Shown: positions 1 to 7,091 of the stretch, in pieces
Position numbering within the stretch: the stretch's first letter is position 1
How the letters are laid out: every line of letters starts with the position of its first letter
Origin: SAR324 cluster bacterium
GTDB lineage: Bacteria > SAR324 > XYD2-FULL-50-16
Reading direction: 5' to 3'
DNA: 7,759 bases
NCBI GenBank assembly: GCA_002401295.1
Contig: NVSR01000065.1
Span: forward strand, 5,104 to 12,862
Made by a program: the position numbers and the translations under genes
Notes under the pieces: model-generated
The model's input: only the letters and a program-made list of their open reading frames with translations
What the model was told of the DNA's origin: nothing
Database searches by the model: none

Positions 1-174
1 GAGTATTCTGAAGAAGATGAGTATTCTGAAGAAGACGAGTATTCTGAAGAAGACGAGTATTCTGAAGAAGATGAGTATTCTGAAGAAGATGAGTATTCTG
101 AAGAAGATGAGGAAGATGAGGAAGAAGAAGCTGAGGAAGAAGAAGCTGAGGAAGAAGAAGCTGAAGAAGAAGTT
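1..174 (+). repeat. In-frame acidic tandem repeat: 18-bp units then 15-bp units
   Basis: Six consecutive 18-bp units (GAGTATTCTGAAGAAGAY) fill bases 1-108 and encode EYSEED six times. They differ only by C/T at the last base, which is silent. A short EED bridge (109-117) leads to three 15-bp units GAGGAAGAAGAAGCT (118-162, EEEEA) and a decayed fourth ending in EEEV at 174. The array is cut by the window edge, so the copy number is a minimum. Both unit lengths are multiples of three, so copy changes keep the reading frame. The result is a flexible, very negatively charged segment with regularly spaced tyrosine and serine, in front of the haem domains. Confidence 0.95.
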
Positions 175-2172
175 AAAAAAATCGATCCCTATAAATATCC
201 CAGACTCGTGGCCTCAATGAAAGGCAGCATGTACGAGCATGTATCAGAGGATGAAGAGATAACAGCTGTAGAGCAATGGATCGAAGCAGGGCGCAAGGAC
301 GATGAGATCTTTAAGAATAAGATTCTCCCTATTATGAAAGATAATTGCTCGAAATGTCATAGCACTTCATCTACCATGTCCAAGGGACTGCCTGAACTCC
401 CCCTAAGCAACTACGAGCAGGTCGTAAAATTCACCAAGATGACCCCTCCCGATGCCACTTGTTTGGAATGTCATTCCAATCCAGATTTAAAAAGTCATCC
501 CATCGAAAAGTTTCAATCGATCTTTGTCGATAAAGAAACAAAACTAGCATCAGCGCATGAGGAGATACCCTGTGCCAGGTGTCATTTCGATCTGCATGAT
601 GAAGTGGATGAATTTTGTCAAGATCCTGAAGTATTCAAATTAAATTTCCTGAACGACAACTTTGACACAAACTTAGATTGTCAGAAAATCGAAAAACCGG
701 ATTGCGTCAGCTGCCACCGTGAAGAGGCAAACAAACTGGCAAAAAGTACCCATTTTAAAACGGCCCAGGATTCGATAGAAGTGGGAAAACTGGCAGCAAA
801 AACTCCCCATTCTGAAATGGCCAAGGGCTTAGAACTCAAAGCACCCGGCTGTATTGACTGTCATAGAACTCATGATATAGTCACCCCAAAGCAAGACAAA
901 ACCAATCTTAACATTGTTAATGATTGTGGCTCCTGCCATGTAGAGTTAGTGAAAACCTATTATAATTCTTATCATGGTAAAGTGGCCAAACTGGGCAGCG
1001 AAAAATCGGCCAAATGTTCTGACTGTCACGGCTCCCACGAGATGCTGGCAATTTCAGATCCAAAATCGCCAATCCACTCAAACAATATTGAAAAAACCTG
1101 TGGAGAATGCCATTCCGATGTAAATAGTAACTTTACCGGATTTTTAACCCATGCCGATCATAATGATCAAGAAAAATACCCTCTGTTATATTATACTTTT
1201 GGGGCCATGAACTGGTTACTCATTTTTGTTTTTATTGCCTTTGGGATACATACAGTACTCTGGTATTATCGATCGATCATTGAAAAAACAAAATTGAAGA
1301 GTCTGGAAAAGTCCAGATTGAATGCTGTCCAACCAGTTATAGCCGAAACAGATGAAAAACATGTCAGACGGTTTAAGTTATCCCATACCATTATACATTT
1401 AATGGTAATTGTTAGCTTTTTAACCTTGGCTCTGACAGGTATGACAATCAAATTCCCAGATAATCAGTTTTTTGCCTGGATAGCTAAGGCTATTGGAGGA
1501 CCCCATGTCATGGGGACTTTGCATCGTATAGGTGCGATCATCACCTTTGCTTACGCAAGTATGCATATCTTCCAGTTGATCAGTCTTTTCGTGACAAGGA
1601 AGATCACCATCAAGGGATTATTCACAGAGCAGTACTCCCTGATTCCCTTAGGACGGGACCTTAAAGATATCAAAACAAACTTGTTATACTTTGTAGGTAA
1701 GGGTCCTAAACCAGAGTTTGGCCGTTGGACTTATTGGGAAAAGTTTGATTATTTAGCTGTTTTTTGGGGAATTATCGTCATAGGAGCGACGGGTCTTATG
1801 CTTTGGTTTCCACTGGTAACGACCCTTTTTCTCCCTGGTTGGAGTATTAATTTAGCGACGATTGTTCATAGTGAAGAAGCACTGATGGCTACAGTCTTTA
1901 TTTTTACGATACACTTTTTCCATACTCACTTGAGACCAGAAAGTGTGCCTCTAGACCCTGTTATATTCACCCAACGAATGCCTCTTTCTAAATTTAAAAA
2001 AGAGAGATCAAAGGAATATGAGAGTTTAGTTGAAAAGAATGAGTTGGAAGATTTGCTTGTTCCAGCACCTGCAGAATGGTACTCAAAAACGGTATTTGTT
2101 TTTGGAATGATGTTTCTAACCATTGGGTTGCTTATTGTAGGCGCCATTATATACTCACTGGTTTCACTTTAA
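1..2172 (+). CDS. Octahaem (at least) cytochrome c fused to a cytochrome b-type membrane domain, 5'-truncated
   Basis: The frame is open from base 1 to TAA at 2170-2172, giving 723 residues; the true start lies upstream. A GTG at 208 is only an internal codon. Residues 1-60 are an acidic repeat. Next comes a segment ending in VEQWIEAG (about 90), then ILPIMKDNCSKCH, which resembles planctomycete-type cytochrome C domains. Eight CxxCH haem sites are visible at residues 116, 154, 191, 235, 284, 309, 339 and 367. Six hydrophobic helices follow (about 403-423, 464-483, 509-530, 585-607, 621-643, 697-722). Histidines in or beside them (417, 462, 466, 508, 522, 623, 638, 641, 643) could ligate b haems, as in formate dehydrogenase gamma or b561-like subunits. 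The c haems should lie outside the cytoplasmic membrane and exchange electrons with the quinone pool. The donor or acceptor is unknown. The signal peptide and possibly more haems are missing from view. Confidence 0.93.
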   Translation, partial: EYSEEDEYSEEDEYSEEDEYSEEDEYSEEDEYSEEDEEDEEEEAEEEEAEEEEAEEEVKKIDPYKYPRLVASMKGSMYEHVSEDEEITAVEQWIEAGRKDDEIFKNKILPIMKDNCSKCHSTSSTMSKGLPELPLSNYEQVVKFTKMTPPDATCLECHSNPDLKSHPIEKFQSIFVDKETKLASAHEEIPCARCHFDLHDEVDEFCQDPEVFKLNFLNDNFDTNLDCQKIEKPDCVSCHREEANKLAKSTHFKTAQDSIEVGKLAAKTPHSEMAKGLELKAPGCIDCHRTHDIVTPKQDKTNLNIVNDCGSCHVELVKTYYNSYHGKVAKLGSEKSAKCSDCHGSHEMLAISDPKSPIHSNNIEKTCGECHSDVNSNFTGFLTHADHNDQEKYPLLYYTFGAMNWLLIFVFIAFGIHTVLWYYRSIIEKTKLKSLEKSRLNAVQPVIAETDEKHVRRFKLSHTIIHLMVIVSFLTLALTGMTIKFPDNQFFAWIAKAIGGPHVMGTLHRIGAIITFAYASMHIFQLISLFVTRKITIKGLFTEQYSLIPLGRDLKDIKTNLLYFVGKGPKPEFGRWTYWEKFDYLAVFWGIIVIGATGLMLWFPLVTTLFLPGWSINLATIVHSEEALMATVFIFTIHFFHTHLRPESVPLDPVIFTQRMPLSKFKKERSKEYESLVEKNELEDLLVPAPAEWYSKTVFVFGMMFLTIGLLIVGAIIYSLVSL

Positions 2173-2230
2173 CGATTATTTACCCGTGGCGAACAAAACT
2201 AACGTTTTCCTGATCGCCTGGGCAACCCCG

Positions 2231-2262
2231 AAAAAGCATGATCCTCATGAATGAGGATCATG
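2231..2262 (-). terminator. Probable rho-independent terminator of the helicase gene, perhaps bidirectional
   Basis: A perfect 12-bp inverted repeat (CATGATCCTCAT at 2237-2248, ATGAGGATCATG at 2251-2262) lies between the convergent ends of the cytochrome and helicase genes. Read on the minus strand, the stem is followed at once by CTTTTT, which fits termination of the helicase transcript about 50 bases past its stop. On the plus strand the T-run is missing, so stopping the cytochrome transcript here is less certain. The stem is only moderately GC-rich. Confidence 0.6.
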
Positions 2263-2307
2263 TACCCTATAGTGCTCCCTAGAATGGAGAAACTCCCATG
2301 AGGTCTC

Positions 2308-4305
2308 TCAATATTCATCACCAAAGAAATCGTTGACGCGATCGGCATTGCTGAAAGAGTCGTACTCATCCTGCGAATTTGGGAGTTCTGTTTTATCGAC
2401 AAGATCATCCAGATAGGACATCTCTTTGAGAAAACGGGAGGTTTCGGAGAAACCGGCGTAATCATTGATGTAGAAACTAGGGGATGACAACCAGAGATTC
2501 CGCTCCGCGCGAGTGGCCGCTACGTAGAATAAACGACGCTCTTCTTCGATGCCAGAGTCACTGTCTAATGATTGTCGTGAAGGCAGATATCCTTCCAGGA
2601 AATGGATCAGAAAGACACTGTCCCATTCCAAGCCTTTTGCCGAGTGAATAGTCGATAAGATCAAGGGATCTTCTACTTTTTCATCAGGGTTGACGTCAGA
2701 CTTGGTGTTGGGTGGATCCAGGGTCAAATCACTCAGGAATTCATCACCTACCTGATAACGTTCCGCAATCTGAAGCAGTGACTCCAGGTCGGAGGCACGT
2801 TTGTGATAATCCTCGTAGCTTTTTTTGAGGATGGGTTCGTAATACTTCATGAGAGCTTCCAAATGATCCAGGGGATCTGTCGCCTCATCCATGATGAGGA
2901 TCATGATCTCTTGCAGCTCAAGCAGGAGTTTAGCGTATTTCCTTTTGGCATATTTCTTTGAGGTTAACGCGCTGACTCCCTCGGTGACGATGTCCTCTAT
3001 GATCTTACCCGCAGTCACTTCCCCAATACCTTCCAGCAGCCTCAAGACTCGTTTCCAACTGATATTATCCAGAGGATTCAGGGCAATGCGAATATAAGCT
3101 AACAGATCCTTAATGTGTGCCGAATCCATGAACTTGAGACCACCATACTTCTCATAAGGGAGATGATGACGGCTCAATGCCACTTCCAGGCGATTCGCGT
3201 GATAACTACTGCGAAAAAGCACAGCGATTCTGTTCAACGGAGTGCCTTCTTGTTTTAACTCTAATATCTTTTTACAGATAAACTCCGCCTCTTCATCCTG
3301 ACCGATCGGTTGTATCAACTTGGGGCGTATATCCCCTTTGATTTCAGAAAAAAGATGTTTGGTGTATTTTTCCCTGGCATTTTCAATGATGGCGTTGGTG
3401 AAATCCAGGATGGGTTGAGTACTTCGGTAATTTTGTTCCAGCCGAGTGATGGTACACTTCTCAAATAGTTTGGGGAAATCCATGATATTCTTGAAATTCG
3501 CCCCACGGAAAGAATAAATACTCTGAGAGTCATCCCCCACCACCATGATATTTTGATGCTCCGAAGCCAGCAGGCAAGCAATATGAGCCTGGATTTTATT
3601 GGTATCCTGATACTCGTCCACCATGATGTAACGGTAGCTATTGGAAAGATGTCGCCGGATCTCAGCATTTTCTTTGAGCAGAGTTACCGCATTGGTCAGC
3701 AGATCATCATAATCCATGATGGAGTGCTCTTTTTTGTACTTCTTATAGGATTTCCCAATCCTGACAATGACTTCCGCCTCTTCTTCATATTGAGGATATT
3801 CTTCCTGCAGCAGAGCTTGCACGGTTTTCCCCGTATTCACCGCCTTGGAGAGAATATTCATGATGGTGCCCTTTTTGGGGAAACTCTTGCGTTTGGGACC
3901 ATCCAGAGCGGAGCGGTAGATGGTGATAATATCTTCCGCGTCAGCCCGATCGGCAATGGTGAAGCGAGTTGAATAACCGATGGCTGTGGCATAACGCCTC
4001 AAGATCTTATTGCAGAAGGAATGGAAGGTTCCTCCCGCAATCTGCATACAACGTCTGTCTAGAATTTTTGAGGCACGCTGCATCATTTCGTTCGATGATT
4101 TTCGTGTAAAAGTCAGCAACAGGATTGATTGAGGTACCACACCCTGCTCAATTAAATTAGCCACACGATGCACCAGCACTCTCGTTTTTCCACTACCGGC
4201 TCCCGCGATCACTAATTGCGGTCCTTCAAGATTGGTGACGGCTTCGTATTGAGGAGTATTTAATTCCTTCTTGAAGTCGATGCCGGAAGAAGTTTGATGC
4301 GCCAT
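2308..4305 (-). CDS. uvrD: UvrD/PcrA/Rep-family superfamily 1A DNA helicase
   Basis: This is a 665-residue ATP-dependent 3'-5' DNA helicase, typical of nucleotide excision and mismatch repair, fork restart or removal of proteins from DNA. All signature motifs are present in order: Q motif LNTPQYEAV (15-23), Walker A AGAGSGKT (34-41), Ia TFTRKSSNEM (65-74), Ib TFHS (93-96), II VDEYQDTN (229-236), III VVGDDSQSIYSFRGA (255-269), IV RLEQNYRST (288-296), V TIHSAKGLEW (552-561) and VI EERRLFYVAATRA (588-600). ATPase and helicase activity is therefore expected. I chose the ATG at 4305 because AGAGGGG sits 8 bases upstream; an in-frame start at 4362 would add 19 residues without a better site. It is shorter than E. 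coli UvrD (720). It ends about 65 residues after motif VI in an acidic tail (NDFFGDEY), so the Tudor-like C-terminal domain of PcrA/UvrD appears absent. Assignment to UvrD rather than PcrA or Rep is uncertain. Confidence 0.95.
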   Translation of the reverse strand: MAHQTSSGIDFKKELNTPQYEAVTNLEGPQLVIAGAGSGKTRVLVHRVANLIEQGVVPQSILLLTFTRKSSNEMMQRASKILDRRCMQIAGGTFHSFCNKILRRYATAIGYSTRFTIADRADAEDIITIYRSALDGPKRKSFPKKGTIMNILSKAVNTGKTVQALLQEEYPQYEEEAEVIVRIGKSYKKYKKEHSIMDYDDLLTNAVTLLKENAEIRRHLSNSYRYIMVDEYQDTNKIQAHIACLLASEHQNIMVVGDDSQSIYSFRGANFKNIMDFPKLFEKCTITRLEQNYRSTQPILDFTNAIIENAREKYTKHLFSEIKGDIRPKLIQPIGQDEEAEFICKKILELKQEGTPLNRIAVLFRSSYHANRLEVALSRHHLPYEKYGGLKFMDSAHIKDLLAYIRIALNPLDNISWKRVLRLLEGIGEVTAGKIIEDIVTEGVSALTSKKYAKRKYAKLLLELQEIMILIMDEATDPLDHLEALMKYYEPILKKSYEDYHKRASDLESLLQIAERYQVGDEFLSDLTLDPPNTKSDVNPDEKVEDPLILSTIHSAKGLEWDSVFLIHFLEGYLPSRQSLDSDSGIEEERRLFYVAATRAERNLWLSSPSFYINDYAGFSETSRFLKEMSYLDDLVDKTELPNSQDEYDSFSNADRVNDFFGDEY

Positions 4306-4313
4306 GAGCTGTG

Positions 4314-4320
4314 CCCCTCT
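4314..4320 (-). promoter_or_regulatory. Shine-Dalgarno of the helicase gene
   Basis: On the minus strand AGAGGGG lies 8 bases before the ATG at 4305-4303. It decides the start in favour of the shorter 665-residue protein beginning MAHQTSSG, rather than the longer open frame from 4362. Confidence 0.7.
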
Positions 4321-4422
4321 GGAGAGATTACATTTTTTAGATGAACAAAAGTACAGCACCACTCTAAGTACATTTCCTTGTTTGCGCTACCCTTAACCTG
4401 CAATAGAGTTTTTCACCTTATC

Positions 4423-4653
4423 TCACTCCCCCTTGGCCAGGATAAATGTATGAATTCCTTCATAATCAAAGGCTTGGTTTAGCTCGTCCAGGGCAGAGGC
4501 GACATCCTGATCCAGCTTGTGGATCTGCTCAATGATGGCGGCATTGGTTAAGGAAATATTATCCTCTTTGAACTCTCCCTGGTAAGCAGGACAGGTGAAG
4601 AAGGTTGTGCCCTTGCTGCCATGTATTCTCTGATCAGCATCAAATAAGAGAGC
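4423..4653 (-). pseudogene. Startless coding-like remnant overlapping the end of the second HMA_2 gene
   Basis: On the minus strand, in a different frame from the HMA_2 gene, a 76-codon stretch is open from just after a TAA (4656-4654) to TGA at 4425-4423. It contains no ATG. Its translation looks protein-like: FFTCPAYQGEF, then a probable amphipathic helix (AAIIEQIHKLDQDVASALDE), then a C-terminal FDYEGIHTFILAKGE. In the overlap (4548-4653) the HMA_2 frame becomes a poor-looking tail (QPSSPVLLTRESSKRIIFP). One reading is that a frameshift or deletion joined the front of an ATPase-like gene to the C-terminus of another gene. I do not recognise the family of this fragment. A chance open frame remains possible. 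Confidence 0.45.
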
Positions 4654-5156
4654 TTACCCGCTGATCTCAGACCTCGCACTTTCCACACAGCCGCCAGGGC
4701 AAGACTATCGAAAACATCCGTATCCAGGTGTTTTTTCATGATGGAATCGGCTCCCTTGGTGATACGAGGAACCACATTACTCCAAGTCATCGCCATTAAT
4801 AAGGGAGCGGGAATCCAGGGAGCTACCGCAAGAATCCCCCCTTTGACCAAGATCTTACGCAGTGTTGGTTGGGTTGCTTCCAGGGCTGCGGCTTGAGGTA
4901 TATCACTGGCTTTACGAACAGAAATGGAAAAGGGAAAATACTCTCGAATACAATTAAGCAGGCGCTCCTTAAATTGACCGATTCCATTATGCCGAACTAA
5001 CAGGGTTCCCAGACGTGGATTAAAACTTGTTTTTTCAATACCTTTTACAGTCTGTAACTTTTCTTCCAGGCCTGCATAATTAAAGGATACCTGGCGGGGA
5101 ATTTGCAAACGCAGGCGCAATCGTCGGGGCAGTTCATGTACTATTAAAATTTCCAT
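4548..5156 (-). CDS. HMA_2-like protein resembling the amino end of a P1B-type metal ATPase, truncated
   Basis: The product is 202 residues. Residues 1-75 fit an HMA_2-like ferredoxin-fold domain (HELPRRLRLRL at 7-17, VKGIEKTSFNPRLGTLLVRHNG at 37-58), with no CxxC metal site. Residues 105-130 are hydrophobic (GGILAVAPWIPAPLLMAMTW). Residues 144-178 (LDTDVFDSLALAAVW to LSYLMLIREYM) resemble the P1B-ATPase helices just before the actuator domain. The actuator loop, the CPx-type membrane motif and the DKTG phosphorylation site are all missing, so transport activity is not expected. The last 20 or so residues look like out-of-frame noise, and another frame (4423-4653) looks more coding-like there, so this may be a decaying gene. 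The ATG at 5156 has a weak purine-rich site (GAGAGAAG). A TATAAT at 5214-5209 could be its -10 box but lacks a good -35. It may instead be a genuine stand-alone HMA_2 protein. Confidence 0.72.
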   Translation of the reverse strand: MEILIVHELPRRLRLRLQIPRQVSFNYAGLEEKLQTVKGIEKTSFNPRLGTLLVRHNGIGQFKERLLNCIREYFPFSISVRKASDIPQAAALEATQPTLRKILVKGGILAVAPWIPAPLLMAMTWSNVVPRITKGADSIMKKHLDTDVFDSLALAAVWKVRGLRSAGKLSYLMLIREYMAARAQPSSPVLLTRESSKRIIFP

Positions 5157-5335
5157 CTGCTTCTCTCGTTTTCCAATGCACTGGTGATTTAAGCATAATT
5201 CAGACGGTATTATATTACAGCAACATGAGAAGATTTTACCACACTTCTACAAAATGGTTCAATTCATTAATGGGAGAGTTAAAAAACAGGTATTTGAGGC
5301 CAAGGCCATGAAAGGTTATTCCGGTAGTACAGCAC

Positions 5336-5363
5336 CAAGTGGAGTGGAGTGGAGTGGAGTGGA
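5336..5363. repeat. GGAGT pentanucleotide microsatellite
   Basis: Four perfect GGAGT units at 5341-5360 continue as GGA to 5363 and are preceded by a near-unit (CAAGT, 5336-5340). The run lies between the two HMA_2-like genes, about 20 bases past the stop of the upstream one. A five-base unit is prone to copy-number slippage and would shift frame if the region were translated, but no convincing gene crosses it. Confidence 0.85.
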
Positions 5364-5383
5364 TTTTTATGAGGGGATTAGGA

Positions 5384-5776
5384 CTAGCCAACCATACCTT
5401 TGTAAACCATAGGAACAATTCTATTTAAAGGGACGGGTAACATTAATTGTGAAGCGACTGTGACAATGAGTCCCCCATAACCTTTTTTAGAAGGACTGTG
5501 CTTTTGTTGTTCTTGATAAATCAGTGTATTGAGAGGCACATGGAAATCTATCCTTTGATGAATCAGTTCGATAAACTTACTTTTTAATTCTTCTTGGCTC
5601 CAATAAACCTCATCATACCTGAGCAACAATCTACCAGTACGGTAATTGACCTCTGCCTCTAAAATACCGACTTCCTGTTCTAATTTTCTTGCAATGAAGC
5701 TGCATTTAGCAAGGTCCCCAATCAGGGATTTTTCTTCATAGCGAACTCTACCAGGCAAGTGACTTTTCCGAACCAT
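5384..5776 (-). CDS. Small HMA_2-like domain protein, paralogue of the neighbouring truncated ATPase
   Basis: The 130-residue product starts MVRKSHLPGRVRY, a typical HMA_2 opening, and continues through AEVNYRTGRLLLRYDE (41-56) to about residue 75. There is one cysteine (AKCSF, 25) but no CxxC pair. A linker leads to a hydrophobic end, GGLIVTVASQLMLPVPLNRIVPMVYKG (101-127), then a stop. The P-x-PL...VP...KG pattern also occurs in the downstream gene (IPAPLL to VVPRITKG). The two are therefore probably paralogues, this one ending where the ATPase membrane region would begin. The start is uncertain: ATG at 5776 fits the domain edge, while an in-frame TTG at 5791 would add five residues; neither has a strong ribosome site. 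Known HMA_2 domains occur at the amino ends of P1B ATPases and as separate small proteins, so a metal-handling or regulatory role is plausible but not shown. Confidence 0.72.
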   Translation of the reverse strand: MVRKSHLPGRVRYEEKSLIGDLAKCSFIARKLEQEVGILEAEVNYRTGRLLLRYDEVYWSQEELKSKFIELIHQRIDFHVPLNTLIYQEQQKHSPSKKGYGGLIVTVASQLMLPVPLNRIVPMVYKGMVG

Positions 5777-5826
5777 GTCCTGTTTTCTCAATGAGGGTGG
5801 ATTTTTACATAAATCAGTTAATTATT

Positions 5827-5855
5827 TGTATCTACGAATTTTCTGATTTTGTCAA
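5827..5855 (-). promoter_or_regulatory. Possible sigma-70-type promoter for the small HMA_2 gene
   Basis: On the minus strand a perfect TTGACA (5855-5850) is followed after 17 bases by GATACA (5832-5827), a weak -10 box matching three of six positions. Transcription would begin near 5820, about 30-45 bases before the candidate starts at 5791 and 5776. The position is sensible, but the poor -10 box keeps this tentative. Confidence 0.35.
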
Positions 5856-6023
5856 TATCGCTTTCTGTTATTATCTAATACCCCGATAAAAACTATGGTC
5901 CTGTGTCATTTTAACTATTGAATTGCGAGGCTCGCAGCAAGATGAATCCATTTTAATGCTGTACTTGCAGGATTTCAAATGACTATTTTGGAGCGGAGTA
6001 TGAGAGGACAGAAGCCCATCTCA

Positions 6024-6680
6024 TTAGCGTTTGAAACTATACTTATCAAGACCTTTTATGGTGAGTGGTCTTGCAATGCACTTGCTCAACCATGGGGTGA
6101 TATTTTTAAATGATTTCAGCTCTAATTGTTCGCTAGCTTGATAATATACATCCAGCCAAATCACCCACGGAAATACAGAAATATCAGCAATACTATACTG
6201 ATCACCAATGATGAAAGAACGACTCTGGAGCCTTTCATCTAAAATAGTTAATAGACGCTTTGTTTCAGTGGCAAATCTCAATTCAGGATAGGGATGATCG
6301 CAGTTGTCTTTTCCATAAGTATGAAAATGCCCAAAAGCACCAAACATTGGCCCTATAGCACTGGCTTGAAAGAATAACCATTGTAGGGTTTCTACTCTTT
6401 CCACTGGATCTTTTGATAATAATTTACCTGATTTTTCAGCTAAATATAGAAGGATGGCACCAGACTCCATGATTGAAATAGGCTTACCATGAGGTCCCTG
6501 GGGATCAATGATTGCTGGTATTTTTGAGTTGGGGTTTATCTTTTTGAACTCTTCACTGAATTGTTCCCCTTTAAGAATATTTACAGTATTAGCCTCATAA
6601 GGCATCTGCATTTCTTCCAGAGCAATCGAAATCTTAATGCCATTAGGTGAGCCTAAAGAGTACAACTGAATATTTTGCAT
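6024..6680 (-). CDS. Glutathione S-transferase family protein, YfcG/YghU (Nu-class)-like
   Basis: The 218-residue product is a normal-length cytosolic GST. The thioredoxin-like N-terminal domain carries LYSLGSPNGIKISIALEE (6-23), the cis-proline segment NPNSKIPAIID (49-59, Pro55) and the glutathione-binding ESGAILLYLAEK (72-83). The helical C-terminal domain has LQWLFFQASAIGPMFG (99-114) and the N-capping box YSIADIS (162-168). These segments closely follow E. coli YfcG as I recall it, including ESGAILLYLAEK and LQWLF. YfcG binds two glutathiones and acts as a disulfide reductase. Its Thr9 corresponds here to Ser11, which keeps a hydroxyl at the site. A role in thiol/disulfide homeostasis or detoxification is inferred. 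The ATG at 6680 is preceded by AAAGGA about seven bases away. The gene appears monocistronic, about 250 bases from its downstream neighbour. Confidence 0.93.
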   Translation of the reverse strand: MQNIQLYSLGSPNGIKISIALEEMQMPYEANTVNILKGEQFSEEFKKINPNSKIPAIIDPQGPHGKPISIMESGAILLYLAEKSGKLLSKDPVERVETLQWLFFQASAIGPMFGAFGHFHTYGKDNCDHPYPELRFATETKRLLTILDERLQSRSFIIGDQYSIADISVFPWVIWLDVYYQASEQLELKSFKNITPWLSKCIARPLTIKGLDKYSFKR

Positions 6681-6850
6681 GAACCTATCCTTTTAGATGC
6701 TGATCAATCTTCGCTATTGGGGGGAGTCCTCACAAAAAAACGGTAGCGCCGCCCTAGGATGATAAAAATACATGGATTAATGCAATTTGAGTGGTTCCAT
6801 TTCTATTCTGGTACTTATCTTTCTCATCATAAAATCCAACCCCCTCTTTT

Positions 6851-7091
6851 GTAGGATGGCGCAAAGGCTCCAACCTACCCATCGTTGACAGGAATCGATC
6901 AACAAATAAATAAATCAAAAACAATCAGGAACAGCCCTACAGTACACACAATTGAAACGAGGGATAACGGCATCTAGCTGTTATAATTATGAAAAAATAA
7001 ATATTATTCTGTACCCTTCTTTCATGATGAAAACATCAATCATTAAATTCCTGTCAACGATGGGCATGGCTGCGCCTTTGCGCCATCCTAC
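6851..7091. repeat. Inner inverted-repeat pair, 45-bp arms, MITE- or REP-like
   Basis: The 45 bases at 6851-6895 match the reverse complement of 7047-7091 at 39 of 45 positions. Two blocks are perfect: ATTCCTGTCAACGATGGG (18 bp) and CTTTGCGCCATCCTAC (16 bp), with six mismatches in the 11 bases between. The spacer is about 151 bp and AT-rich. The GTAGGATGGCGCAAAG...CCATC theme is reminiscent of REP-like palindromes I recall from many bacterial intergenic regions; this is memory, not a search. There is no transposase, so this would be a non-autonomous element or two REP copies in BIME-like head-to-head order. Confidence 0.8.

Noticed and set aside
17..220. Plus-strand open frame rich in SILKK and RKKK repeats
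   Set aside because: It is the shifted-frame reading of the acidic repeat. The haem protein's frame runs uninterrupted through the same bases.
2885..2905. Second occurrence of the ATGATCCTCAT word, within the helicase gene
   Set aside because: It encodes ordinary helicase residues (MILIMDEAT) and lacks the matching arm, so it is not a repeat element.
3315..3668. 117-codon minus-strand open frame inside the helicase
   Set aside because: It overlaps the helicase motif II-IV coding region in another frame, and its Trp/Ser/Ile-rich composition looks like a shadow.
3553..3972. 139-codon plus-strand open frame opposite the helicase
   Set aside because: It is antisense to the motif-bearing helicase frame (motifs Ib-III region) and shows no recognisable domain or ribosome site.
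5236..5418. 60-codon minus-strand open frame crossing the GGAGT repeat
   Set aside because: The translation is of odd composition with no recognisable motif, overlaps the end of the small HMA_2 gene, and includes the microsatellite; it is probably chance.
5924..5936. 13-base palindrome TGCGAG-G-CTCGCA downstream of the GST gene
   Set aside because: The one-base loop and lack of a T-run on either strand make it a poor terminator; it may be a chance palindrome.
6982..6987. Perfect TATAAT on the plus strand in the AT-rich spacer
   Set aside because: There is no -35 box at a suitable distance (the nearest, TTGAAA, is 24 bases away) and no gene follows; AT-rich DNA gives such matches by chance.
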